Part shown: positions 8,061 to 13,022 of the stretch, piece after piece
How the letters are laid out: each line of letters begins with the position of its first letter
Position numbering within the stretch: position 1 is the stretch's first letter
Source: Syntrophorhabdaceae bacterium
Lineage (GTDB): Bacteria; Desulfobacterota; Syntrophorhabdia; Syntrophorhabdales; Syntrophorhabdaceae
Reading direction: 5' to 3'
DNA: 13,022 nucleotides
NCBI GenBank assembly: GCA_026415015.1
Contig: JAOAHW010000038.1
Location: forward strand, 1-13,022
The notes under the pieces: generated by a model
Told to the model about the DNA's origin: nothing
The model's input: only the letters and a program-made list of their open reading frames with translations
Databases searched by the model: none
Program-made: the position numbers and the translations under genes

Positions 8061-8187
8061 AACCTCCTGTTCACCTTAAAATCCTATTTATAAATCTCTA
8101 TTCCTAATAACTCACCATGCCGCCAGCAGGGCTAATAACAATTATCTTCGGGAATCTGAGGTCTTTTTGATAGCCCTTTTTAATAAA
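8061..8187. other. non-coding gap between M24 peptidase and efp
   Basis: It holds the efp Shine-Dalgarno AGGAGG (8068-8063). A widely spaced inverted repeat, AGGGCTA (8128-8134) and TAGCCCT (8171-8177), is separated by 36 bases. No convincing -35/-10 pair, terminator with T-run or known riboswitch was found. An internal promoter for efp and the genes after it would be expected here but could not be identified by eye. Confidence 0.4.
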
Positions 8188-9261
8188 TCACCCATTAATG
8201 GTGAGCATGTCCTTTCTAAGATGGGTAAGCACCCTTGCCTCTGATGCACAGACAAATACCATATCCTCTAACCTCACACCGCCGAGATGGGGTATGTATA
8301 TACCTGGCTCTATGGTGATTACCATATTTTCCTCTAATATACCCTCAGAGGCTGTGTTTATGGCAGGTGTCTCATGGACGGCAATACCTATACCATGACC
8401 TGTACCATGCCCAAAATACATCCCATACCCTGCGTTTTCTATATAACCTCTCACTATTGTATCGAGTTCTTTTAATGGCATGCCAGGCCTTGTCTTATCA
8501 AGGGCAAGGATCCTTGCATCGTTTACTATCTTGTAGATATCCTGGAGCTTTCCATTGACCTCTCCCATGATAACAGTGCATGTCTCATCGCTACAATAGC
8601 CATCTTTCTGGGCTCCAAAGTCGATAATTACAGTTTCCCCCCTGTTTATCTTTTTGTCCGTAGGTACTGCATGGGGTAATGCAGCCCTTTCACCAGAGGC
8701 AACAATAGTATCAAAAGAAGGTCTATCTGCTCCAAGCCTTTCCATAGCAAAGTCGAGCTCTCTTGCTATCTCCCTCTCTGTCCTCCCTGGCTTTATGTCT
8801 TCAAAGACCTCCATAAAGGCCTTTGTGGCAATATCAATGGCCTCAAGCATGAGATTTATCTCCCCTGGTTCTTTGCACCTTCTTATGTCCTCTATATCTT
8901 TTTTAAGGGGGATAAGTTCAACCCCTTTCAGTGTTGCCTTTAACCTCTCATACATGTTATAGGTTGTATGAAAACTGTCAAAACCCAGTGTCTTTATCTC
9001 GTATCTATTGCATATTTCACTTAAGACATCCTTATCCTTTTTCACCTCACAGACCTGGACGCCATCCACTACCTCATTTGCGTAGGTAATGTATCTAAAA
9101 TCTGTCAGAAGAAATAAATCTCCCCTCGTTATCACAAGGGTTGCCTCTGAACCTCTAAAGCCTGTAAGATAGAAGATGTTATCAATGCCTTTGATTATAC
9201 ATCCATCTATACCCATACTATCCATTATACTGATGACCTGTTCCCTTCTTTTCTCTCTCAT
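8188..9261 (-). CDS. M24 family metallopeptidase (Xaa-Pro dipeptidase/aminopeptidase)
   Basis: A 357-aa cytoplasmic peptidase expected to cleave the Xaa-Pro bond at peptide N-termini. It has an N-terminal creatinase-like domain (about 1-125) and a C-terminal pita-bread domain. The five dimetal ligands are visible: D214 (IIDFGA), D225 (CSDE), H289 (GHGTGHGIG), E318 (TIEPGIY) and E332 (VRLEDM), with H296 in VHET as the likely catalytic His. Where most relatives read SDxTRT this one reads SDETCT, so the Arg is Cys. Length and the SG..A..PHA motif fit the short PepQ/YqhT group. In many bacteria such a gene sits beside efp, as here. Prolidase versus aminopeptidase P activity cannot be decided from sequence. 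Confidence 0.93.
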   Translation of the reverse strand: MREKRREQVISIMDSMGIDGCIIKGIDNIFYLTGFRGSEATLVITRGDLFLLTDFRYITYANEVVDGVQVCEVKKDKDVLSEICNRYEIKTLGFDSFHTTYNMYERLKATLKGVELIPLKKDIEDIRRCKEPGEINLMLEAIDIATKAFMEVFEDIKPGRTEREIARELDFAMERLGADRPSFDTIVASGERAALPHAVPTDKKINRGETVIIDFGAQKDGYCSDETCTVIMGEVNGKLQDIYKIVNDARILALDKTRPGMPLKELDTIVRGYIENAGYGMYFGHGTGHGIGIAVHETPAINTASEGILEENMVITIEPGIYIPHLGGVRLEDMVFVCASEARVLTHLRKDMLTING

Positions 9262-9264
9262 CTT

Positions 9265-9477
9265 TCACCATATCTTTTTCATCAGTATCTTCCTTATGCT
9301 ATAGGTATTATATTTTTCTTTCAGTTCTTTCCTGAGGGCATTACATCTTTTTTTATAAAAATCATTATCAGGTTCTTTTCTAACGAGTCTCTCGTATATC
9401 TCAAGGGCCTTTTCTAAATGTCCCTGCTGAAGATATATATCTGCCAGAGTTGCTGTTATAATCCTCTTATCATCCAT
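9265..9477 (-). CDS. small TPR-containing protein
   Basis: A 70-residue protein holding one recognisable tetratricopeptide repeat at about residues 8-41 (ATLADIYLQQGHLEKALEIY, then a second helix LVRKEPDN) and a highly basic C-terminal helix. Such single-repeat proteins usually mediate protein contacts; no specific partner is suggested by the context. It ends three bases before the M24 peptidase gene. The ATG at 9477 has no Shine-Dalgarno and sits just after a very AT-rich spacer. A TTGACT at 9523-9518 with TAATTT 17 bases on would give a transcript starting about ten bases before the ATG, which is only a weak promoter guess. Confidence 0.7.
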   Translation of the reverse strand: MDDKRIITATLADIYLQQGHLEKALEIYERLVRKEPDNDFYKKRCNALRKELKEKYNTYSIRKILMKKIW

Positions 9478-9514
9478 AATTTTATAGATAATTAAAATTA
9501 ATATTAAATATAAA

Positions 9515-10261
9515 TCAAGTCAAAACTGAAGTGCTGGCTAAACAATAATTGACCCTGTAAAATAACCTGAAGGCAAGGCTTGAGATATACAGTTCGTTTA
9601 TCTTCAATCTCCTTATAATATTCTTCGCCATATCAATTAATATATCCCTGTCTTCACATATGTCATATTTATTAAGGACTACTGAATAATCCTTTTTATC
9701 TATACCCTTGAGCAGACAGTCTTTTGAAAAAAACTTCAAAAATATGTCAGGACTTATCAATTCTTTATGTGATATACCTGTGGTATCGCAGAAATCCCTC
9801 CATCTAAACACCACATCATCTATCCTTTTGAAAAGACAATCAAGGCCACACAGGACAAATACCTTATCTGTTAAGGCAGGGATAACAGGTTCAAAATAGG
9901 CTGGGAATTTTATTGGCTTTTTTTTTGCCCCATCTGCCTCTATAAGGACTCTATCGAACCTTGTTCCTAAAAACTCTACTTCTTCTTCATTTAAGGCTGT
10001 AAGTTTCCCCTCTTTTATGGCCTTTCCTATCATTACAGGATTTTGAGTGTCTTCTGGGATTCCTTCCCCATCCCGAAAAATTATATAAGGTTCTTCTGCA
10101 TATATCTTTGTAGTTGTTGTAATGGCTACCTTCTCACCTTTTTTTGATAGCTCTCTGGCGAGATATTTGATAAAAGACGTCTTACCCCCAGCACCTATAA
10201 AGGAAATAAACTTCAACCCATTGAGTGACTCTAAAGGGCTTTTACTCTGATACAGCCACAT
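9515..10261 (-). CDS. yqeC: YqeC-like selenium-dependent hydroxylase accessory protein
   Basis: A 248-aa P-loop-like protein. YqeC is genetically linked to selenium-dependent molybdenum hydroxylases, where it is thought to help mature the selenium-containing cofactor; its exact biochemistry is unsettled. Visible motifs are FIGAGGKTS (21-29), TTTTKI (48-53), IEADGAKKKP (107-116) and LNKYD (196-200, resembling the NKxD of GTPases). These positions follow the family pattern, and the length is normal. No molybdenum hydroxylase, selD or other selenium gene is in the window, so the partner must be elsewhere. The ATG at 10261 has no evident Shine-Dalgarno and lies 33 bases after the lipoprotein gene. 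Confidence 0.85.
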   Translation of the reverse strand: MWLYQSKSPLESLNGLKFISFIGAGGKTSFIKYLARELSKKGEKVAITTTTKIYAEEPYIIFRDGEGIPEDTQNPVMIGKAIKEGKLTALNEEEVEFLGTRFDRVLIEADGAKKKPIKFPAYFEPVIPALTDKVFVLCGLDCLFKRIDDVVFRWRDFCDTTGISHKELISPDIFLKFFSKDCLLKGIDKKDYSVVLNKYDICEDRDILIDMAKNIIRRLKINELYISSLAFRLFYRVNYCLASTSVLT

Positions 10262-10294
10262 AAAGGATTAGATTGATGTAAAGGCCATGGTATG

Positions 10295-10753
10295 TTATCT
10301 TGGTGCCACATCCTTCTGCTGTTGACCATACCTGTCAACAGGACCAACCCATATCTCTACCTCAGTATTAAAGGCTGACCTTGTCATCTTTATATTGCAT
10401 GTCTTATCATCTTTTATGAAATTTAATACAACATCTTTATATCTGTAACTATTTACAAACCTCCATCCGTTCTTCACAAGATTGACCTTAAAATAATTCT
10501 CCAATGACTGCATCTCTACATCACCATTAAAAAACATGACACCTGCCTTAAGATTGGAGGTCTCGAAAACAAAACTCTTTTCACTTACATATTTCAGCTC
10601 TTTTGGTAAAGGTACATCTGGAAAACCATAGAATACCTGATTAATCTTTTCATCCTTTGGTCTGGCCTGAGGGTCATCTGGTGTCTTTTTAAACCAGGTA
10701 CACCCAGAAAGTACTAATAAGCCAATAATAACTAATATAACTATCTTTTTCAT
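10295..10753 (-). CDS. predicted lipoprotein of unknown function
   Basis: A 152-aa secreted lipoprotein. The signal peptide has a KK charge pair, a hydrophobic core (residues 4-14) and a lipobox VLSGC with the lipidated Cys at 18. The following residues are Thr and Trp, not Asp, so by the +2 rule it may reach the outer membrane. The mature part starts with a Pro/Asp/Lys-rich linker and then a compact domain with PLPKEL (49-54), a Phe-rich stretch, SLENYF.VNL..NGWR (about 83-98) and a C-terminal EVEIWVGP (132-139). I do not recognise a named domain. The start is well supported by AGGAGGGG four bases before the ATG. It lies 11 bases after folE2, but nothing links it functionally to pterins. Confidence 0.8.
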   Translation of the reverse strand: MKKIVILVIIGLLVLSGCTWFKKTPDDPQARPKDEKINQVFYGFPDVPLPKELKYVSEKSFVFETSNLKAGVMFFNGDVEMQSLENYFKVNLVKNGWRFVNSYRYKDVVLNFIKDDKTCNIKMTRSAFNTEVEIWVGPVDRYGQQQKDVAPR

Positions 10754-10764
10754 CTAACCCCTCC

Positions 10765-11553
10765 TTATTTTTCTTTTCTATTATCCCTCTCCAGATAGGC
10801 ATATGCACTGTGATTATGGATACTTTCCAGGTTCTCTGCCTCAATGGAAAACCATATTATGTTATCATCCCTTGAGAGGATCTCCGCTATATCCCTTACC
10901 ACGTCTTCCACAAATTTCGGGTTCTCATAGGCCTTTTCAGTTACATATTTTTCATCCTCTCTTTTTAACAGGGAATAAATATCACTGCTTGCACATCCCT
11001 CAACTATATTTATAAGGTCTTCTATCCAGAAAAATTTTTTAAACCTCACGCAGACCTTGACTATACCCCTCTGGTTATGGGCTCCATAATTACTGATCTC
11101 CTTAGAGCAGGGACAGAGTGTGTTTATAGGCACAGATACATATACCTTAAACTCCTTCATCTCTCCAGGGCCGTCCATAGACCCATAGACACCGCAGTTG
11201 TATTCCATGTAGCTGGGCTTTTTTGTTATGGGCGCCTCTTTTTTCATAAAATAGGGAAATCTTATCTCTAAATGGGCAGATTCTGCATTGAGCTTCTCCT
11301 TCATCTCCCTTAAGATGCTCGGGAAGTTTTTCATATTAATCATACTCTGGTTATTGTGGAGTATCTCAACAAACCTGCTCATGTGGGTTGCCTTGTTATC
11401 GTGCCTTAAGCTCACATACATATCTATGGTTGCTATGGTATGTTGATAGCCGTTTTCTTTATCAAGGACGACAATAGGATAGGTTATGTTTTTAACGCCT
11501 ACCTTATCTATCTCTATCTTCCTGGGGTCAGACATGTTCTGTATATCTTTCAT
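10765..11553 (-). CDS. folE2: GTP cyclohydrolase IB (FolE2)
   Basis: Converts GTP to 7,8-dihydroneopterin triphosphate, the first step shared by folate and queuosine synthesis. The 262-aa sequence carries CPCSKEIS (147-154) with the catalytic/metal Cys147, GAHNQR (157-162) with His159, and EKYVTE starting at Glu201. These match, at the same numbers, the ligand positions known for the Neisseria type IB enzyme. Type IB is not strictly zinc-dependent, unlike FolE. AGGGA inside the last codons of queD, seven bases before the ATG, supports the start and suggests coupling; the stop of queD is three bases upstream. QueD next door uses its product. Confidence 0.95.
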   Translation of the reverse strand: MKDIQNMSDPRKIEIDKVGVKNITYPIVVLDKENGYQHTIATIDMYVSLRHDNKATHMSRFVEILHNNQSMINMKNFPSILREMKEKLNAESAHLEIRFPYFMKKEAPITKKPSYMEYNCGVYGSMDGPGEMKEFKVYVSVPINTLCPCSKEISNYGAHNQRGIVKVCVRFKKFFWIEDLINIVEGCASSDIYSLLKREDEKYVTEKAYENPKFVEDVVRDIAEILSRDDNIIWFSIEAENLESIHNHSAYAYLERDNRKEK

Positions 11554-11556
11554 ATC

Positions 11557-11925
11557 TTATTCCCTGTAAGCGGCACTGGCGCTATCTGATTCCCAGACCC
11601 TTACCTCTTTTAATGCAACACCTTCAATTTTAAGCAACTTTTTTAATTGCCAGTAGATATAAAGGGCTATATACTCAGACGAGGCTGTCCTATCCTTAAA
11701 AAAATCTAATTCATTTAGATAACTGTGGTCTAAATAGGAGAGAACCTCTTTGAGAAGACCCTTGAGAACCTTAAAGTCCACCACCATACCGCCTGCGCCA
11801 GGCTCTAAACCCTCAAAAGATGCCTCTACCTTAAAATTGTGACCGTGGAGGGCCTCACATTTTCCGTGATAATCATCAATACGATGGGCTGCTGAGAAAG
11901 TATCCTTGACACAGAGTATAAACAT
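11557..11925 (-). CDS. queD: 6-carboxy-5,6,7,8-tetrahydropterin synthase (QueD)
   Basis: Converts 7,8-dihydroneopterin triphosphate to 6-carboxytetrahydropterin, the second step of queuosine (preQ0) synthesis. At 122 aa it is full length. The zinc ligands are H14 (SAAHR), H27 and H29 (LHGHN). The catalytic Cys is C23 in GKCEALHGH, which separates QueD from eukaryotic PTPS, and VDFKVLK (49-55), LDHSYLN (65-71) and VWES (109-112) complete the active site. There is no Shine-Dalgarno before the ATG; instead a TTGACA promoter places the likely transcription start at or within a few bases of it. The other preQ0 genes (queE, queC) are not in the window. Confidence 0.95.
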   Translation of the reverse strand: MFILCVKDTFSAAHRIDDYHGKCEALHGHNFKVEASFEGLEPGAGGMVVDFKVLKGLLKEVLSYLDHSYLNELDFFKDRTASSEYIALYIYWQLKKLLKIEGVALKEVRVWESDSASAAYRE

Positions 11926-11931
11926 TAATGT

Positions 11932-11960
11932 AATTTATATTCTATTCAGGCTTATGTCAA
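11932..11960 (-). promoter_or_regulatory. sigma70-type promoter of queD
   Basis: On the minus strand a perfect TTGACA at 11960-11955 is followed by TAAATT at 17 bases (11937-11932) or TATAAA at 15 bases (11939-11934). With either -10 the start would fall at about 11925-11927, next to the queD ATG. This is the only clear promoter ahead of the thirteen-gene block. Confidence 0.6.
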
Positions 11961-11999
11961 CACTAACAAAGGTATTAGAGGTTTAGCCCATCCTGAAGT

Positions 12000-12647
12000 T
12001 CAGGAGGATTTTTTAACTGCTTTCTTAATAATAACATAACCATTGGCTGGCCCTGGTACTGCACCCTCTACCATGATTATGTTTGTGTCCCCCCTCACCT
12101 CAATAACCTTTAGGTTCTGAACTGTAACCTTCTCATGTCCCATATGGCCTGCCATTTTCTTGCCCTTTAGAGTCCTTCCTGGGGTCATGTTCTGGCCAAT
12201 GGAACCTCCGTGTCTAAAGAATTCATGGGTTCCACGAGAGGCAGGGGAGCCCTTAAAACCATGACGCTTTACAACACCTGCATAGCCCTTGCCCTTTGAT
12301 GTCCCTGTAACGTCAACGTATTCACCTGGTTGAAAGAGGTCTACTGATACCTGGGAACCTATCTCGTTTTCCTCTATCTCATTGTCATTGACCCTGAACT
12401 CTTTTATGAATCTCATAAGGGGGGTATTTGCCTTTTTGAAATGACCTGTCATTGGTTTATTGACATTTTTAGCCTTTTTAACCTCTTCAAAACCAAACTG
12501 TATGGCATTATAACCATCTGTCTTCAGAGTCTTCTTCTGGATAACAAAACATGGGCCTGCCTGGATAACAGTAACAGGCACTATGCTCCCATCTTCATTG
12601 AATATCTGAGTCATTCCAAGTTTTTTTCCAAGTAATCCAATTCCCAT
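12000..12647 (-). CDS. rplC: 50S ribosomal protein uL3 (L3)
   Basis: uL3 binds 23S rRNA early in 50S assembly and its long loop reaches toward the peptidyl-transferase centre. The 215-aa protein is complete, from MGIGLLGKKLGMTQIF to EGAVPGPANGYVIIKKAVKK. The loop reads GSIGQNMTPGR (148-158) followed by KGKKMAGHMG. It has Gln152 where E. coli L3 has the Gln methylated by PrmB, and this GQN-type loop is unlike the GAS-type common in many other bacteria. GGAGG lies seven bases before the ATG. Its setting is odd: no rpsJ precedes it and no rplD follows; queD comes next after 74 bases. Confidence 0.97.
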   Translation of the reverse strand: MGIGLLGKKLGMTQIFNEDGSIVPVTVIQAGPCFVIQKKTLKTDGYNAIQFGFEEVKKAKNVNKPMTGHFKKANTPLMRFIKEFRVNDNEIEENEIGSQVSVDLFQPGEYVDVTGTSKGKGYAGVVKRHGFKGSPASRGTHEFFRHGGSIGQNMTPGRTLKGKKMAGHMGHEKVTVQNLKVIEVRGDTNIIMVEGAVPGPANGYVIIKKAVKKSS

Positions 12648-12674
12648 TGTAACACCTCCAAAAGGTAAAACGCT

Positions 12675-12706
12675 ATTATAGTAGAGGAAAAAGGCAATAA
12701 AGTCAA
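12675..12706 (-). promoter_or_regulatory. promoter of rplC
   Basis: On the minus strand TTGACT (12706-12701) is followed by TACTAT 17 bases later (12683-12678); an overlapping perfect TATAAT (12680-12675) lies at 20 bases. The stretch upstream of the -35 is almost pure A/T, like an UP element. The short leader (about 20-25 bases) carries GGAGGTG. This looks like a strong housekeeping promoter for rplC alone. Confidence 0.65.
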
Positions 12707-12908
12707 GAAATAATAAAACAAATAATGACGAAGGGGATAGGGTCTAAAGAATTTGTATAACTCATTTTTTTTATTAAATATTTTTTTAGGTATCTAAATT
12801 AAATATCATTGGAGTTAATTTTTTCTCTCTGTGATTTTATTTTTTTTAACATTCTCCTATCATCCAAGGTAAGAATAATGAGATGTTATACTATTTTTAG
12901 TTGAAACT
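12707..12908. other. AT-rich non-coding region upstream of rplC
   Basis: Part of a 325-base stretch without a gene between the rplC start and the reading frame at 12973. It consists of T-rich tracts on the + strand (for example 12765-12772 and 12840-12849). There is no open frame above about 15 codons on either strand, no direct repeat that I can see and no hairpin with a T-run placed after a gene. Apart from the rplC promoter and the fold-back structure at its right end I see nothing in it. Confidence 0.5.
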
Positions 12909-12937
12909 TTAACCGTGGCTCCCCTGTGGAATATAAT
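12909..12937 (+). promoter_or_regulatory. predicted promoter of the right-edge reading frame
   Basis: TTAACC at 12909-12914 (four of six -35 bases) and a perfect TATAAT at 12932-12937 are 17 bases apart. The -10 lies in the palindrome TGTGGA-ATATAA-TCCACA (12925-12942). The start would be near 12944, about 29 bases before the ATG at 12973. Confidence 0.45.
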
Positions 12938-12971
12938 CCACAAACCAAAACATTAACAAGAAAGGAGCCAC
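12915..12971 (+). promoter_or_regulatory. inverted repeat that can sequester a ribosome binding site
   Basis: GTGGCTCC at 12915-12922 is perfectly complementary to GGAGCCAC at 12964-12971. The right arm covers the GGAG of the Shine-Dalgarno AAAGGAG (12961-12967) for the ATG at 12973. A second inverted repeat (TGTGGA 12925-12930, TCCACA 12937-12942) lies inside the loop. The left arm is upstream of the predicted start of transcription, so only RNA entering from outside would carry both arms. Confidence 0.5.
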
Positions 12972-12972
12972 A

Positions 12973-13022
12973 ATGAAAGAATGCACTAAACAGAGAAAAA
13001 AAGCAAGAAAAGGATTTGAACA
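12973..13022 (+). CDS. N-terminal fragment of an unknown protein, possibly a transposase
   Basis: An ATG at 12973 with a good Shine-Dalgarno (AAAGGAG, five bases upstream) opens a frame that runs off the window after 16 complete codons, MKECTKQRKKARKGFE. The visible part is very basic (seven Lys/Arg). It is too short to place in a family. The fold-back arrangement of its ribosome binding site is what makes a transposase plausible. It could equally be an unrelated small basic protein. Confidence 0.35.
   Translation, partial: MKECTKQRKKARKGFE

Noticed and set aside
8115..8127. Minus-strand GCTGGCGGCATGG resembling the 5' region of 16S rRNA
   Set aside because: The match is only about ten bases and the flanks do not continue it; chance similarity.
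8654..8962. A 102-codon open frame on the + strand, and a 98-codon one at 7484-7780
   Set aside because: Both lie antisense to strongly conserved genes (M24 peptidase and efp) and resemble no protein family.
11991..12005. TCCTGAA-G-TTCAGGA palindrome at the rplC stop as a terminator
   Set aside because: The loop would be too small for the full stem and no T-run follows on the minus strand. Termination of rplC here is unproven.
12765..12850. T-rich tracts on the + strand as intrinsic terminators
   Set aside because: No GC-containing hairpin precedes them and no + strand gene ends nearby.

Overview
The window is a stretch of bacterial chromosome, AT-rich, with Arg mostly encoded by AGA/AGG and frequent ATA Ile codons. 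It looks like an anaerobic, Gram-negative lineage such as Desulfobacterota or Nitrospirota. This placement is an inference from gene content: a lipoprotein with a lipobox, the selenium-dependent hydroxylase accessory protein YqeC, a eukaryote-type UDP-sugar pyrophosphorylase, and the order tmk-holB-ricT-metG. No rRNA, tRNA or CRISPR array was seen.

Left edge (1-1581, + strand): the C-terminal end of a small two-helix membrane protein with a Lys-rich tail, then a full-length UDPGP-family nucleotidyltransferase. It converges on the long minus-strand block with only 19 bases between the stop codons.

Core (1601-11925, - strand): thirteen genes in one direction. In transcription order they are queD, folE2, a lipoprotein, yqeC, a tiny TPR protein, an M24 peptidase, efp, tmk, holB, ricT, metG, a DciA-like DUF721 protein and pyk. 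Many junctions are 1-11 bases or overlap, so translational coupling is likely. Longer gaps before efp (about 130 bases) and metG (157 bases) could hold internal regulation. The metG leader can form two hairpins that compete with a longer pairing. FolE2 makes dihydroneopterin triphosphate, which QueD turns toward queuosine and which folate synthesis also needs. The middle and end of the block are housekeeping: dTMP kinase, clamp-loader delta', a predicted helicase loader, translation factors, and pyruvate kinase.

Right edge (11926-13022): rplC (ribosomal protein uL3) stands alone, without rpsJ upstream or rplD downstream, and has its own sigma70-type promoter and strong Shine-Dalgarno. A 325-base AT-rich non-coding stretch follows, and then a + strand reading frame runs off the window. 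Its ribosome binding site can be paired by an upstream arm that lies before a predicted promoter. That arrangement resembles the fold-back inhibition known from IS10 and IS50, so I suspect, without proof, the edge of an insertion sequence.

Most of the window is ordinary housekeeping DNA. The points most worth a second look are the solitary rplC, the fold-back structure at the right edge, the possibly leaderless queD, and the two-state leader of metG.
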